A stretch of 15,599 nucleotides of DNA from Pseudomonadota bacterium (GCA_023436745.1 JAEZHZ010000124.1:1-15599); one strand, 5' to 3'; shown: positions 6,799 to 14,010, counted from the stretch's first letter. Notes: generated from the letters alone by a model not told the origin. Translations and numbers: made by a program.

Positions 6799-7145
6799 TA
6801 GACCCGCACATCGATGCTTCGTTCGCCGCGCTCTCGGACATGACCCGCAGGGGCGTCCTGGAGCAGCTTGTCCGCTCGGACGCGTCGATTTCCGATCTCG
6901 CCGAGAGGTTCGGCATGACGCTCACCGGCATGAAGAAACATGTCGACGTGCTGGTGCGCGCCGGACTGGTCACCACGGAAAAGGTCGGGCGCGTGCGCGT
7001 CTGCCGTCTCGGTCCCAGCCGTCTCGAAGAGGAGGCTGCGTGGATGGAGCGCTATCGCAAGATGTGGGCCGCACGTTTCGACGCGCTGGACACCGTTATC
7101 GAGGACCTCAAGCAAAGGGAGCAGACCAATGACGCAAACAGGTGA
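6786..7145 (+). CDS. ArsR-family winged-helix repressor
   Basis: A 119-residue ArsR/SmtB-type repressor. It opens with LDxTRRGVLEQL-like helices (here ALSDMTRRGVLEQLV, about 15-29). The recognition region is ISDLAERFGMTLTGMKKHVDVLVRAGLV (about 35-62), and the wing TTEKVGRVRVCRL follows. No CxC metal site is present and the single Cys73 stands alone, so it is unlikely to be a metal sensor. It belongs to the subgroup usually encoded just before an SRPBCC/AHSA1 protein, as here: the next gene overlaps its 3' end by 17 bases. No Shine-Dalgarno sequence precedes ATG 6786, and the predicted transcription start falls on the ATG, so the transcript may be leaderless. It probably represses its own operon; the signal is unknown. 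Confidence 0.92.
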   Translation: MVQYIDPHIDASFAALSDMTRRGVLEQLVRSDASISDLAERFGMTLTGMKKHVDVLVRAGLVTTEKVGRVRVCRLGPSRLEEEAAWMERYRKMWAARFDALDTVIEDLKQREQTNDANR

Positions 7146-7641
7146 ACCGATCCTCGCCAGGCACACCGATGTGGTCAGGGAGTCGGAGTGTGAGCTTCGC
7201 ATCACAAGGACCTTCAACGCCCCGGCGCACCTTGTGTTCGAGGCGTGGAGCAATCCGGAACTGTTGATGCGGTGGTGGACGCCGAAGTCACTCGGCATCA
7301 CCTTCATCTCCTGCGAGGCAGATGTCCGCACAGGGGGCACCTATCGCTTCGTCTTCGGCCATCCCGCCTTCGATCAGCCAATGACCTTCTTCGGCAGGTA
7401 TGTCGAGGTGACGCCGCCCACGCGGATCGTATGGACGAATGAAGAGAGCGAAGAGGGTTCGGTCACCACCGTTACCTTCACCGAAAGTGACGGCACGACC
7501 CTTCTGGTCCTCTCCGACCGTTACCCTTCCAGGGAAGCACTGGACGAGGCCATCGCCTCCGGCAGCACGGGCGCCTACCCGGAGCAGTTCGAGGAACTCG
7601 AGGCTCTTCTGGCGACTCTTGGCACTGGCGGCACGCGCTAA
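7129..7641 (+). CDS. SRPBCC / AHSA1-like ligand-binding protein
   Basis: A 170-residue START-like (SRPBCC) protein of the AHSA1/CalC type. The N-terminal ITRTFNAPAHLVFEAWSNPE (about 25-44) and RWWTPKSLG (about 48-56) are the family opening, followed by the TGGTYRFVFG strand and the C-terminal helix EQFEELEALLATL. The fold is a cytoplasmic helix-grip cavity for hydrophobic ligands, but the ligand is not known for this subgroup. ATG at 7129 is preceded by AAAGGGAG and lies inside the ArsR coding region, so the two are translated from one message. It may bind or remove the compound sensed by the ArsR protein; that is inference from pairing. Confidence 0.9.
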   Translation: MTQTGEPILARHTDVVRESECELRITRTFNAPAHLVFEAWSNPELLMRWWTPKSLGITFISCEADVRTGGTYRFVFGHPAFDQPMTFFGRYVEVTPPTRIVWTNEESEEGSVTTVTFTESDGTTLLVLSDRYPSREALDEAIASGSTGAYPEQFEELEALLATLGTGGTR

Positions 7642-7713
7642 GTCATCCGCGCGTGGAGAGGAGACGGCCGCTTCGACAGCGTCTCGAGCGTCCGCACCAC
7701 CGGCGGCACTGAA

Positions 7714-7739
7714 GGGAGGGACGACAAGACGCCCCTCCC
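7714..7739. terminator. Candidate bidirectional terminator hairpin
   Basis: GGGAGGG (7714-7720) pairs with CCCTCCC (7733-7739) across a 12-base interval that can add a CG/CG pair. It lies between the convergent SRPBCC and alpha/beta-hydrolase-like genes. There is no T-run on either side, so intrinsic termination is uncertain. Confidence 0.4.
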
Positions 7740-7757
7740 CTCATGCATGGTGAGCCA

Positions 7758-8318
7758 CTACTCGGCTCCGAGCCTCGTTACCGACACCTCGGCACCCAGC
7801 TCGACCAGTTTGCCGACGCGCTCCTCGGAGGCGGGACCCGTCAGTTCCAGGCGCACCTTGACGCCAACGAGCGACGGGCTGATCGGCATGGAATCGAGGT
7901 TGAGCGGCAGGTAAGCGTCTCGCGCGATCACCGTGTCGATCTTGTCGGGGAAGATGGTTGCCAGGGTGAGCGCAACCATGGCGCCCTCCCCGACACCCAG
8001 CAGGTTCAGCTTCTCCCGCCCGTAGCGCTCGAGATTCTCTTCCAGCAGGAGTTCGAGCTGATAGAGGCCGTCGCCGAGCGTCGACAGCTCCGGGGTATCC
8101 ACGGGGCCAACAGCCCAGAAGAAACCCAGCGTCTGGCCGGTGCCGCCACGGTTCTGCGCGCGCGGTGAGCGGATGGAGATGGCGAGGGCGTCGGGCACAA
8201 GCTCCTCCGCCAGCGTCACCGCGTCTTCCAGCATTTTCCAGCGGTCATGGAACACGAACCAGACTGGTCCGGCTTCCGGTCCGTGGCGGAGGGTCTGCAG
8301 AACGCTGTTCGACGTCAT
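7758..8318 (-). CDS. Alpha/beta-hydrolase-like protein lacking catalytic Ser and His
   Basis: A 186-residue protein that reads like the small carboxylesterase/phospholipase branch of the alpha/beta-hydrolase fold: GPVWFVFHDR (about 17-26) as the first strand and oxyanion region, a long lid, then KLNLLGVGEGAMVALTLA (about 103-120) as the nucleophile elbow. The elbow reads G-V-G-E-G (108-112), so the position expected to hold the nucleophile Ser is Gly110. The protein ends at the final strand (VSVTRLGAE), where the catalytic His would normally follow; its only histidines are at 12 and 24. It is therefore predicted to be catalytically inactive, a binding protein, or a decaying gene. No signal peptide is seen. 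Its ATG shares one base with the cytochrome stop (TAATG), so it is coupled to the flavoprotein-cytochrome operon as its last gene. Confidence 0.75.
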   Translation of the reverse strand: MTSNSVLQTLRHGPEAGPVWFVFHDRWKMLEDAVTLAEELVPDALAISIRSPRAQNRGGTGQTLGFFWAVGPVDTPELSTLGDGLYQLELLLEENLERYGREKLNLLGVGEGAMVALTLATIFPDKIDTVIARDAYLPLNLDSMPISPSLVGVKVRLELTGPASEERVGKLVELGAEVSVTRLGAE

Positions 8319-8713
8319 TATCCGACCGGGCAGCCTTCGATCCAGGAGATGATCGCTTCCACCTCGGTGTCGCGGAGTCGGCCGCTCGGCGGCATCTTGC
8401 CACCCGAGCCACCGACCTCCGAGTGCGTATCGCGGATCTTGTGCGCCAGATAGCTCTGGCTGGTGTCGCCCGGAGTCACCCGGTTCATGCTCGGCAGCTG
8501 CTGGCTGGCGACATTCACGAGATAATCGTAGCCGCTGCCCTTCTGGAACGACACGCCCGAACCCGGCGAAGCGTTATTGTGGCAGGCGGCGCACTTGCGA
8601 GCGACGACGGGCTCGACAGTGGCAGTGTAGGTATCGAGGCAGGCGTCGGCGAAGGCGGCGGAGCTACCGACAACAAAGAGGCCCGCGCTGAGAGCGGTAC
8701 GTAGGAACTTCAT
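8318..8713 (-). CDS. Periplasmic mono-haem c-type cytochrome
   Basis: A 131-residue exported cytochrome c. A Sec signal peptide covers residues 1 to about 22 (charged KFLR start, hydrophobic core, ending AAFA). The haem-binding motif CAACH is at 41-45, and KMPPSG (106-111) offers Met107 as the likely distal ligand. The C-terminal DTEVEAIISWIEG helix is typical of small class I cytochromes. Cys25 and Cys128 are extra and could form a disulfide. The frame opens to 8767, but ATG at 8713 is chosen because AGGAAAG precedes it and the signal peptide begins there. It is the second gene after the Tat-exported flavoprotein and is the likely electron partner of that enzyme in the periplasm, which is inference from gene order and matching location. 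A strong hairpin separates the two genes. Confidence 0.9.
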   Translation of the reverse strand: MKFLRTALSAGLFVVGSSAAFADACLDTYTATVEPVVARKCAACHNNASPGSGVSFQKGSGYDYLVNVASQQLPSMNRVTPGDTSQSYLAHKIRDTHSEVGGSGGKMPPSGRLRDTEVEAIISWIEGCPVG

Positions 8714-8737
8714 GAAGGGCTTTCCTGTAGGCAAGCG

Positions 8738-8765
8738 GGTAGCGCATCCCAAGGGATGCGCTACC
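8738..8765 (-). promoter_or_regulatory. Perfect intercistronic hairpin between flavoprotein and cytochrome genes
   Basis: GGTAGCGCATCCC and GGGATGCGCTACC are perfect 13-base inverted arms around a two-base centre. In the minus-strand message the structure begins seven bases after the flavoprotein stop codon and ends just before the cytochrome ribosome-binding site. No T-run follows on the minus strand, so it is not a classical terminator. A role in partial attenuation or in protecting the upstream message is plausible. Confidence 0.75.
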
Positions 8766-8772
8766 ACGTCAG

Positions 8773-10485
8773 TTAGGCGTTCTGGGCAGCTGCGTGCTGA
8801 CCAGCGAGATAGCCAAAGGTGATACCCAATCCGAGGGTGCCGCCACCGCCGAGATAGCTCTTGCCCGAGGGCGAAGCCGAGGCATTGCCAGCCACATAGA
8901 AGCCGGGGATGGGGTTGTCCCGGGTGTCGAGAACCTGACCGTTCGTATCGAACATCGGCCCGCCCTTCGTGTCGAGCGTACCGGCCCCAAGCAGGATGGC
9001 GTAGTACGGACCCGTATCCGAAATCGCGGCGATGTAGGGGTTCTTGTTGCCCTTGTCGACCGTGATGTAGTGGAAGTAGCGGTCGATCGGCGCTTCACCC
9101 CGACGGAAATCCGTGTCGACGCCGGTTTCGGCAAAGCCGTTGTACCGGGCGACGGTTTCCTTGAGATTGTCGAGGAAATCCTCAGACAGCTTGTACGTGC
9201 CGATACGCTCCGACAGGGAGTCGAAACGCGCCTGGATGTTGGCTGCCAGCTCTTCGAGCGTCTCGCCCTTGATCACGTGCTTGGGCAGGTCCGCGCCCGG
9301 CTTCGGAATCTCGTAGCCGCCGAACTCACGCGCACCGTCATCGAAGATGAAGATCTGGTAGAGGTTCGGATACTCGCCGGTCCACTGGTCGTAGACCTGG
9401 TGGGAACGAGTGCGCTCCGGGTAGACGTACTTCTCGTCATACATGCGCTTGCCGAACTTGTTGACGGCAATCGAGCTGTCGCCCCCGAGGAAGAACACGC
9501 CGCTGGGAACACTCGAGAATTCGAGCACCTGTTCCAGGATGACCTGCTGGTTCCAGGCTTCGTTGAGATTGCCCAGCTTCACGCCCAGTTCGGCGGACAT
9601 GTTGATGAGGTCGCCCTCGTTGGTGGGGACGGCGCATCCGCCAAGGACCGGCGTGCGCAGGAACTGGGTGCGCATGTGCGGATTGTGGGTGAAGCCACCG
9701 GTACCGAAAATCACACCCTTGCGGGCACCGATCTTGACCAGCCCATCCGGGGTTTCGACGTGGACGCCGACAACACGGCCGTCTTCGTTGCGGACGATCT
9801 TGACCACGCGGTTCTCGGTGCGGATTTCCGCGCCATTGTCTTCAGCGTACATCGACATGAAGTCGACCATGTCGGCGCCGCTGCCGTTCTTGCCGTCGAC
9901 ATTGACGGCCAGCTGACGGCCGAGGATCTGGCCGTTCTCGGCGATCTGACCGTGGTAGTCGGGAGCCGGCTTGCCATCCCAGGACGTGAAGACCTTGGAG
10001 GGAAGTGCACCGACCTCATCGAGCTTCTCGAACACTTTCGCAGCGTTGTCCCAGAACGCGTTGAGCTGGGCCCAATGCTGCTCCGTCATGCCGAGCGTCG
10101 GGCTCTTGTCGTTGTAGAGTTCGGGGAAAGAGACCTTGGCGACGTAGCGCAGGAACGTGTCCTTGTCGTCCTTCTGGTCGTACTCCGCCATCCACTTGTT
10201 GTTCGGCACCCAGGAACCGCCGCCGGACTTGCCGGTGGTACCGCCGATGAAGGCGGCCTTTTCGAGGATCACAACGCTGGCCCCGCCATGGAGGGCCCCG
10301 ATCGCGCCCGCCAGCGCCGCGCCACCGGAACCGGCGACCACGACGTCGAATTCCTCGTCCGACTCGTGCTCATGGGCGTTGGCAGCGGAGATTGTGACAG
10401 AACCGAGCGCCGCGGTCGCAGCGCCGAGACCGGCTGCCTTCATGAAGCCACGGCGCGAGACGCGGCTTTTTTCGTCGGTAGTCAT
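8773..10485 (-). CDS. Tat-exported FAD-binding dehydrogenase, 3-ketosteroid-dehydrogenase-like
   Basis: A 570-residue flavoprotein of the FAD_binding_2 superfamily (fumarate reductase / 3-ketosteroid dehydrogenase). A Tat signal is visible: SRRGFMK (10-16), a weak hydrophobic stretch, and cleavage likely after ANA (35-37). The FAD-binding AGSGGAAL (51-58) and EKAAFIGGTTGKSGGGSWVPNN (75-96) match the KstD/fumarate reductase nucleotide-binding region; GTGGFTHN (261-268) is the second FAD contact. Near the C-terminus SYLGGGG (543-549) aligns with the KstD motif whose Tyr and Gly (here Tyr544 and Gly548) bind the keto group, and Tyr177 in PDY may match the other active-site Tyr. The preceding GPYYA is also KstD-like. 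ATG 10485 is preferred over an in-frame GTG at 10497; neither has a clear Shine-Dalgarno sequence. KstDs are normally cytoplasmic, so Tat export and the adjacent cytochrome c suggest a periplasmic redox enzyme of unknown substrate. Divergent from the MarR gene. Confidence 0.88.
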   Translation of the reverse strand: MTTDEKSRVSRRGFMKAAGLGAATAALGSVTISAANAHEHESDEEFDVVVAGSGGAALAGAIGALHGGASVVILEKAAFIGGTTGKSGGGSWVPNNKWMAEYDQKDDKDTFLRYVAKVSFPELYNDKSPTLGMTEQHWAQLNAFWDNAAKVFEKLDEVGALPSKVFTSWDGKPAPDYHGQIAENGQILGRQLAVNVDGKNGSGADMVDFMSMYAEDNGAEIRTENRVVKIVRNEDGRVVGVHVETPDGLVKIGARKGVIFGTGGFTHNPHMRTQFLRTPVLGGCAVPTNEGDLINMSAELGVKLGNLNEAWNQQVILEQVLEFSSVPSGVFFLGGDSSIAVNKFGKRMYDEKYVYPERTRSHQVYDQWTGEYPNLYQIFIFDDGAREFGGYEIPKPGADLPKHVIKGETLEELAANIQARFDSLSERIGTYKLSEDFLDNLKETVARYNGFAETGVDTDFRRGEAPIDRYFHYITVDKGNKNPYIAAISDTGPYYAILLGAGTLDTKGGPMFDTNGQVLDTRDNPIPGFYVAGNASASPSGKSYLGGGGTLGLGITFGYLAGQHAAAQNA

Positions 10486-10536
10486 ACGGAGATCCACGCG
10501 TTGTTTTTACGCGCGACAAGCTAGCGCAGGGGGTAA

Positions 10537-10554
10537 ATGTAGACAAGGATACAT
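10537..10554. promoter_or_regulatory. Candidate MarR operator
   Basis: ATGTA-N8-TACAT is a perfect 5-bp-arm dyad spanning 18 bases in the 153-base gap between the divergent flavoprotein and MarR genes. The size and location suit a MarR dimer. On the minus strand it overlaps a weak candidate -35 (TTGTCT) for the flavoprotein operon. A second dyad, AGCGCC-G-GGCGCT, lies at 10573-10585. Confidence 0.4.
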
Positions 10555-10638
10555 ATTCAGAAAGCAGTTGATAGCGCCGGGCGCTTCTTTCGGGCTCCAA
10601 GCTGATATACACGCAGGGACGAAGCCGGAGAGGCATGC

Positions 10639-11112
10639 GTGAAAACCCACCCGTCACCGCCACACCACGACGCTCGCCTCCAGGAGCGGTCCACCGCCCT
10701 CTATCGCATTCACGAGATCAGCCGGCTGATCAGCACCGAGTTCGACCAGCTCGTCGCCAAGCACAACATCACGCGCGCACAGTGGCTTGCGTACATGCAT
10801 GTGGCGCAGAATCCGGGAACGAAGCAGACCGCTTTGGCCGAGCAGATGCAGATGGGCCGGGCCGCCGCCGGAAAGCTCTTCGACAAGCTGGAAGAGAACG
10901 GGTGGATCGAGCGGCGGGTCGACCCCCGGGACCATCGGGCCAAGCTCGTCTACCCCAGGCAAGACTCGCCAGAACTGCTGGAGATCATCCCGGATGCCGC
11001 AGTCGCTCTCTACGACAAGGTCTATGAGGGCCTGACCGACGACGACGTCTCGACCCTTCTGCGCATCCTCGACAAGATGGCGGTGAACACAGCCAGCGCT
11101 CCACGGCACTGA
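10639..11112 (+). CDS. MarR-family transcriptional regulator
   Basis: A 157-residue MarR-type winged-helix regulator of normal length. Helix alpha1 (RLQERSTALYRIHEISRLIS) starts about residue 13; ITRAQWLAYMHVAQNPGTKQTALAEQMQMGRAAAGKLFDKLEENGWIERR (about 43-92) contains the helix-turn-helix. The wing tip is the classical DPRDHRAK (94-101), and a C-terminal dimerisation helix follows. The start is GTG at 10639, supported by GGAGAGG just upstream; the nearby ATG at 10635 is in another frame. It is divergent from the flavoprotein operon, and MarR proteins typically repress the adjacent divergent operon until a small phenolic or aromatic ligand binds. The ligand here is probably a substrate of that operon, by inference. 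Confidence 0.93.
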   Translation: MKTHPSPPHHDARLQERSTALYRIHEISRLISTEFDQLVAKHNITRAQWLAYMHVAQNPGTKQTALAEQMQMGRAAAGKLFDKLEENGWIERRVDPRDHRAKLVYPRQDSPELLEIIPDAAVALYDKVYEGLTDDDVSTLLRILDKMAVNTASAPRH

Positions 11113-11181
11113 CCTCCCGGTACTCCGGAGAAGGCAGCCCGCTCGGCCGGCCGGCCGCCTCTTGTCCCCGAGGCCCGGCGC

Positions 11182-11209
11182 GGCGGGTCTTCAGACGGCG
11201 GGTCTTCAG
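11182..11209. repeat. 15-bp tandem duplication over the LuxR stop codon
   Basis: GGCGGGTCTTCAG occurs at 11182-11194 and again at 11197-11209, a period of 15 bases. The right copy contains the stop of the LuxR gene. The left copy supplies a second in-frame stop after four more codons (R-P-A-V). Confidence 0.8.
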
Positions 11210-12372
11210 TTGTCCGGATAGTATTGGTCCACCCCCTCCAGACCGGCGCGGCTTGCCTGCATGGTCAGCCGTACCAGGTCCGCCTGCCGCGACACCCCGG
11301 TCTTGAGGAAGATGTGGGCGAGATGCGTCCGGGCCGTCGTCACCGCCACGCCCAGGTCCGACGCGATTTTCGAGAGTGTGCGACCCGCCACGAGGTTCTG
11401 CAGGACGCGCGTCTCGGCATAGGTCAGCCCATACGCGCTCGATACGGCATTGACCCCCAACCGCTCGTCCGGCTCTGCGTCTATGAATATTGCCGCGACG
11501 GCCTCCGACCGTGCCGTGTCCTGCAGTCGTCCCGCCCCGAGTGGCAGCACGCGAGCATAGATCGGCGGCGCGCCGACCGGCGATAGGCGGATGGCGATCC
11601 CGGTCCCACCGATGGCGGCCTGGCCCCGCCCGGCAAGGCTGATGGCATTCGACAGCTCGGAATTGGCCGAAAGTGACTTCGCCAGCAGAACGCTGTCGTC
11701 GATGCACACGGGCCCTCCGTTTTGAAGCATCTGCCGCGCCGCGACATTGAAATGAACCACGGCGCCGCGGCGGTCGGTGAGGAATACGCCCTGCGTCAGG
11801 CCGTCCAGCGCCTCCTTCATCCTGACCTGCTCGATGGTTCGCACGTCGAGCACGTTGCTGATGGTCATGGCGCGCCGAAGGTGCGGCAACAGCAGCGCGC
11901 CCAGCTCGATCTCGCGCTCGGACATGACGCCGTGGTCTTCCCGGCAGAACAGGACCAGCTCGGAAAAGTGCGTGACGGACCAGAGCAACGGGAAGTGCAC
12001 CACGTCGACGATGCCCTGTGGCTTGAGGCAGGCTCGTACATAAGGCGAGCTTTCGTACGCCGCGGCAGGGATATCCCTCGAGCCGACGAACAGGTTTTCG
12101 AGCCCGGGTTGCTGCATGAGCCAGGAGTTGAGGGCACCATGTATCTCGGGCAGATGCTTTGCCCGCTCATCGAGCCAGTGTGACTCCCACCCGAGGCTCC
12201 TGCTGATGAGTATGCGGTCCTTCTCCAGATCGTTGAGGGACAGGATCGCCATGTCGCACGCAAACGCGGCGGCGACCTGCCCGAGGGCTTCGTCCCACCG
12301 CGTCGGATCAAGCACGCAGTCGTAGATCGAGCCGACCAGACTCCCGAATGAAAGCGTGTGCGGCTCTGCCAT
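11206..12372 (-). CDS. LuxR-family regulator with PAS-like domain
   Basis: A 388-residue transcriptional regulator. Residues about 313-372 are a LuxR-type helix-turn-helix: YGLTYAETRVLQNLVAGRTLSKIASDLGVAVTTARTHLAHIFLKTGV, in which the usual TxxE is TYAE and the recognition helix is VTTARTHLAHIF. Residues about 185-300 resemble a PAS domain (QGVFLTDRRGAVVHFNVAARQML). Residues 1 to about 180 form an N-terminal domain I cannot name; it is common in large alphaproteobacterial and sphingomonad LuxR proteins with this layout. It has no receiver domain, so it is not a two-component response regulator. ATG 12372 is preceded by AGGGAG. It converges with the MarR gene and is divergent from the LprI-like gene 168 bases away, one of which may be its target. 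The signal is unknown. Confidence 0.88.
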   Translation of the reverse strand: MAEPHTLSFGSLVGSIYDCVLDPTRWDEALGQVAAAFACDMAILSLNDLEKDRILISRSLGWESHWLDERAKHLPEIHGALNSWLMQQPGLENLFVGSRDIPAAAYESSPYVRACLKPQGIVDVVHFPLLWSVTHFSELVLFCREDHGVMSEREIELGALLLPHLRRAMTISNVLDVRTIEQVRMKEALDGLTQGVFLTDRRGAVVHFNVAARQMLQNGGPVCIDDSVLLAKSLSANSELSNAISLAGRGQAAIGGTGIAIRLSPVGAPPIYARVLPLGAGRLQDTARSEAVAAIFIDAEPDERLGVNAVSSAYGLTYAETRVLQNLVAGRTLSKIASDLGVAVTTARTHLAHIFLKTGVSRQADLVRLTMQASRAGLEGVDQYYPDN

Positions 12373-12540
12373 GGCAAGCTCCCTGCATGCTCGTCAAAGA
12401 CATTCCCGGGCCAGCCTGAAACCGGCTGCCGTGATGAATTATGACCAATCCAGCGGGAGATGGCAGCAGTCTATTTGGTGGCGCACCAAGCAGAGGACAG
12501 GGCCGTTCGTCCAAAGTGTGTGTCAGAGAGAGATCTCGCC

Positions 12541-12939
12541 ATGAAACCCTTTGCCTCGACCGCCGTACTCACCGTGTTTCTCGCAGGATCCGGCTTTGCG
12601 CTGGCCAGCACGGACAATGACTACGAGGCATGCATGGCAGAAAGCGGCGGCGTGACAGTCATCATGCTTGACTGCATAGGCGGTGCCATCGATCGGGCAG
12701 AGGCCCGGATGAACGCTATTCTCGAGGAGCAGCGCTCGAGGGTGACGCCCGAGCAGGCGAGCGCCGTGGAGGCATCACAGCGCGACTGGCGCAGCTATCG
12801 CCAATCGACATGTAACGCCGAAGCGAAGCTGTGGGGCGACGGCAATTTTGTCTCCGTCGTGCATTCGGGCTGCTGGCTGGACCTGACCTGGGAGCGGCTG
12901 GACCGGCTGTCGGCCCGGCCATCCGGCCCGGGGAGCTGA
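12541..12939 (+). CDS. Exported LprI / DUF1311-like protein
   Basis: A 132-residue protein with a Sec signal peptide (residues 1 to about 22, ending ALA) and a mature domain resembling DUF1311, the family containing the mycobacterial lysozyme inhibitor LprI. The pattern of a first Cys, a Met-x-x-Cys, an RMNAILEEQ helix, a long helix ending SQRDWRSYRQSTC and a final Cys is visible. The four cysteines at 31, 45, 91 and 111 could form two disulfides in the periplasm. The frame opens at 12460, but ATG 12541 is chosen because of the signal peptide and a purine-rich GAGAGAG upstream. Lysozyme inhibition is a property of only some members, so it is not asserted here. Confidence 0.82.
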   Translation: MKPFASTAVLTVFLAGSGFALASTDNDYEACMAESGGVTVIMLDCIGGAIDRAEARMNAILEEQRSRVTPEQASAVEASQRDWRSYRQSTCNAEAKLWGDGNFVSVVHSGCWLDLTWERLDRLSARPSGPGS

Positions 12940-12974
12940 TCCATTAAATACAATCACGGGCCTGATCTGCACTT

Positions 12975-13002
12975 TTGTTTTCGGGCAGCTGGTGAATATC
13001 AT
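12975..13002 (+). promoter_or_regulatory. Candidate promoter of the DUF3137 gene
   Basis: TTGTTT (12975-12980) and TATCAT (12997-13002) are separated by 16 bases in an AT-richer stretch. The -10 box has one mismatch to consensus; the -35 box is weak. Transcription would begin near 13009, about 50 bases before the start codon. Confidence 0.3.
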
Positions 13003-13058
13003 CGCCAACTGGATGCCCCGGCGGCCGCATCTGCAAGCAACTTGAAAGGACAGTCCGA

Positions 13059-13976
13059 ATGACCAGCCAGGCAGGTGTCACGCTGGCAAGCGGGCTCACT
13101 CCAGGTGAGATCGACACCATGCTGCGCGCGGCCGAGCCGCGGCGTTTGCAGGTCCTGTCGGCCAGTCTCAATCTGACCGGTGCCACCCTCGTTGTTGTCC
13201 TTGCACAAGGGCACGGCAGTCTCGTCTGGCCACTCACCGCGATGCTCGCGGCCTGGGCAGTGTGGCGGCTGTCGGAGCGGCTATGGCGCGACCTCGCCAT
13301 TGCCGTACTGGCGCCAGCCATTGGCGAGCGCTGGGGGCAGCTCGGGTTCGCCAGCGGCTGGGGCGCGGTCGAGATCGAGCGCTGGGTCGGCAACCTGTTC
13401 AGCGAAGAGGGCAGCCGGTTCGTTGCGTGGCAGAGCCATGGCCGCTACCGGGACACCGACTATCGGATGAACGAGTCCACCATCTGGCGGCGGAGCCGAA
13501 GGATTGGAGGGGGCAACGTTCGCTATGTCCTGGAGGTGGAGGTCGCGGTACCGCAAGCTTTCTCGGGAAGCGTGGAGATCGCTCCGCGATCGGGCTTCAT
13601 CGGCCGGATCGACGATCTGCTGCGGCGGGCCACAGACGACCCGGAGCAAAGACACGAGGTCGATCCGGAGTTCGATGAGGTGTTCGACACCATCGCCAGC
13701 ACCGGCACTGCGGTCGATGCCCTCCTGACGCCCGGTTTCCGACGGGCCATGCTGGCCCTCGGAGCCCGTCATCCCGACGTGAACCTCACGGCCCGTTTCG
13801 AGCATGGCTGGTTCAGCCTGCGGCTGCCCATCCCCAGCCTGGTCTTCGCGTCGGTGAGCCTCACAAAGCCGATGACCACAATGACGGACGAGGCTGACGC
13901 CCTTTGGTGGGACCTGACCGTGCCGCACCGGCTGATCGATGCCCTGATGGGTGACCACGACGGGGCGCTGCGCTGA
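13059..13976 (+). CDS. DUF3137 domain membrane protein
   Basis: A 305-residue protein with two adjacent membrane segments near residues 34-50 and 53-70, then a cytoplasmic-looking domain matching DUF3137. Landmarks are GRYRDTDYRMNES (128-140) after a conserved hydrophobic helix, the strand YVLEVEVAVPQAF, the segment DPEFDEVFDTIAS (202-214) followed by ALLTPGFRRAMLAL (221-234), and FEHGWFSLRLPIPS. The family has no known function. ATG 13059 is preceded by AAGGA at good spacing. It follows the LprI-like gene by 119 bases and precedes an exported protein by 152 bases, so these three may be separately transcribed. A 7-bp hairpin (14011-14027) follows the gene. Confidence 0.82.
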   Translation: MTSQAGVTLASGLTPGEIDTMLRAAEPRRLQVLSASLNLTGATLVVVLAQGHGSLVWPLTAMLAAWAVWRLSERLWRDLAIAVLAPAIGERWGQLGFASGWGAVEIERWVGNLFSEEGSRFVAWQSHGRYRDTDYRMNESTIWRRSRRIGGGNVRYVLEVEVAVPQAFSGSVEIAPRSGFIGRIDDLLRRATDDPEQRHEVDPEFDEVFDTIASTGTAVDALLTPGFRRAMLALGARHPDVNLTARFEHGWFSLRLPIPSLVFASVSLTKPMTTMTDEADALWWDLTVPHRLIDALMGDHDGALR

Positions 13977-14010
13977 CCTGGTCGATCCGGGCCCCTGCCC
14001 CGTCCCATCG

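Noticed and set aside
6786..7145. ArsR protein as an arsenic or metal sensor
   Set aside because: It has no CxC or comparable metal site; the pairing with an SRPBCC protein points to the non-metal subgroup.
7758..8318. Annotating an active esterase
   Set aside because: The nucleophile position is Gly and no C-terminal catalytic His is present.
8773..10485. Naming the flavoprotein as a true 3-ketosteroid delta-1-dehydrogenase
   Set aside because: The C-terminal motif fits, but the Tat signal, the adjacent cytochrome and the lack of other steroid genes nearby make the substrate uncertain. The enzyme name was therefore kept general.
8794..10524. A 576-codon open frame on the plus strand
   Set aside because: It lies opposite the clearly homologous flavoprotein. 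It is rich in Val, Asp, Arg and His in a way typical of antisense frames in GC-rich DNA, and it has no recognisable motif.
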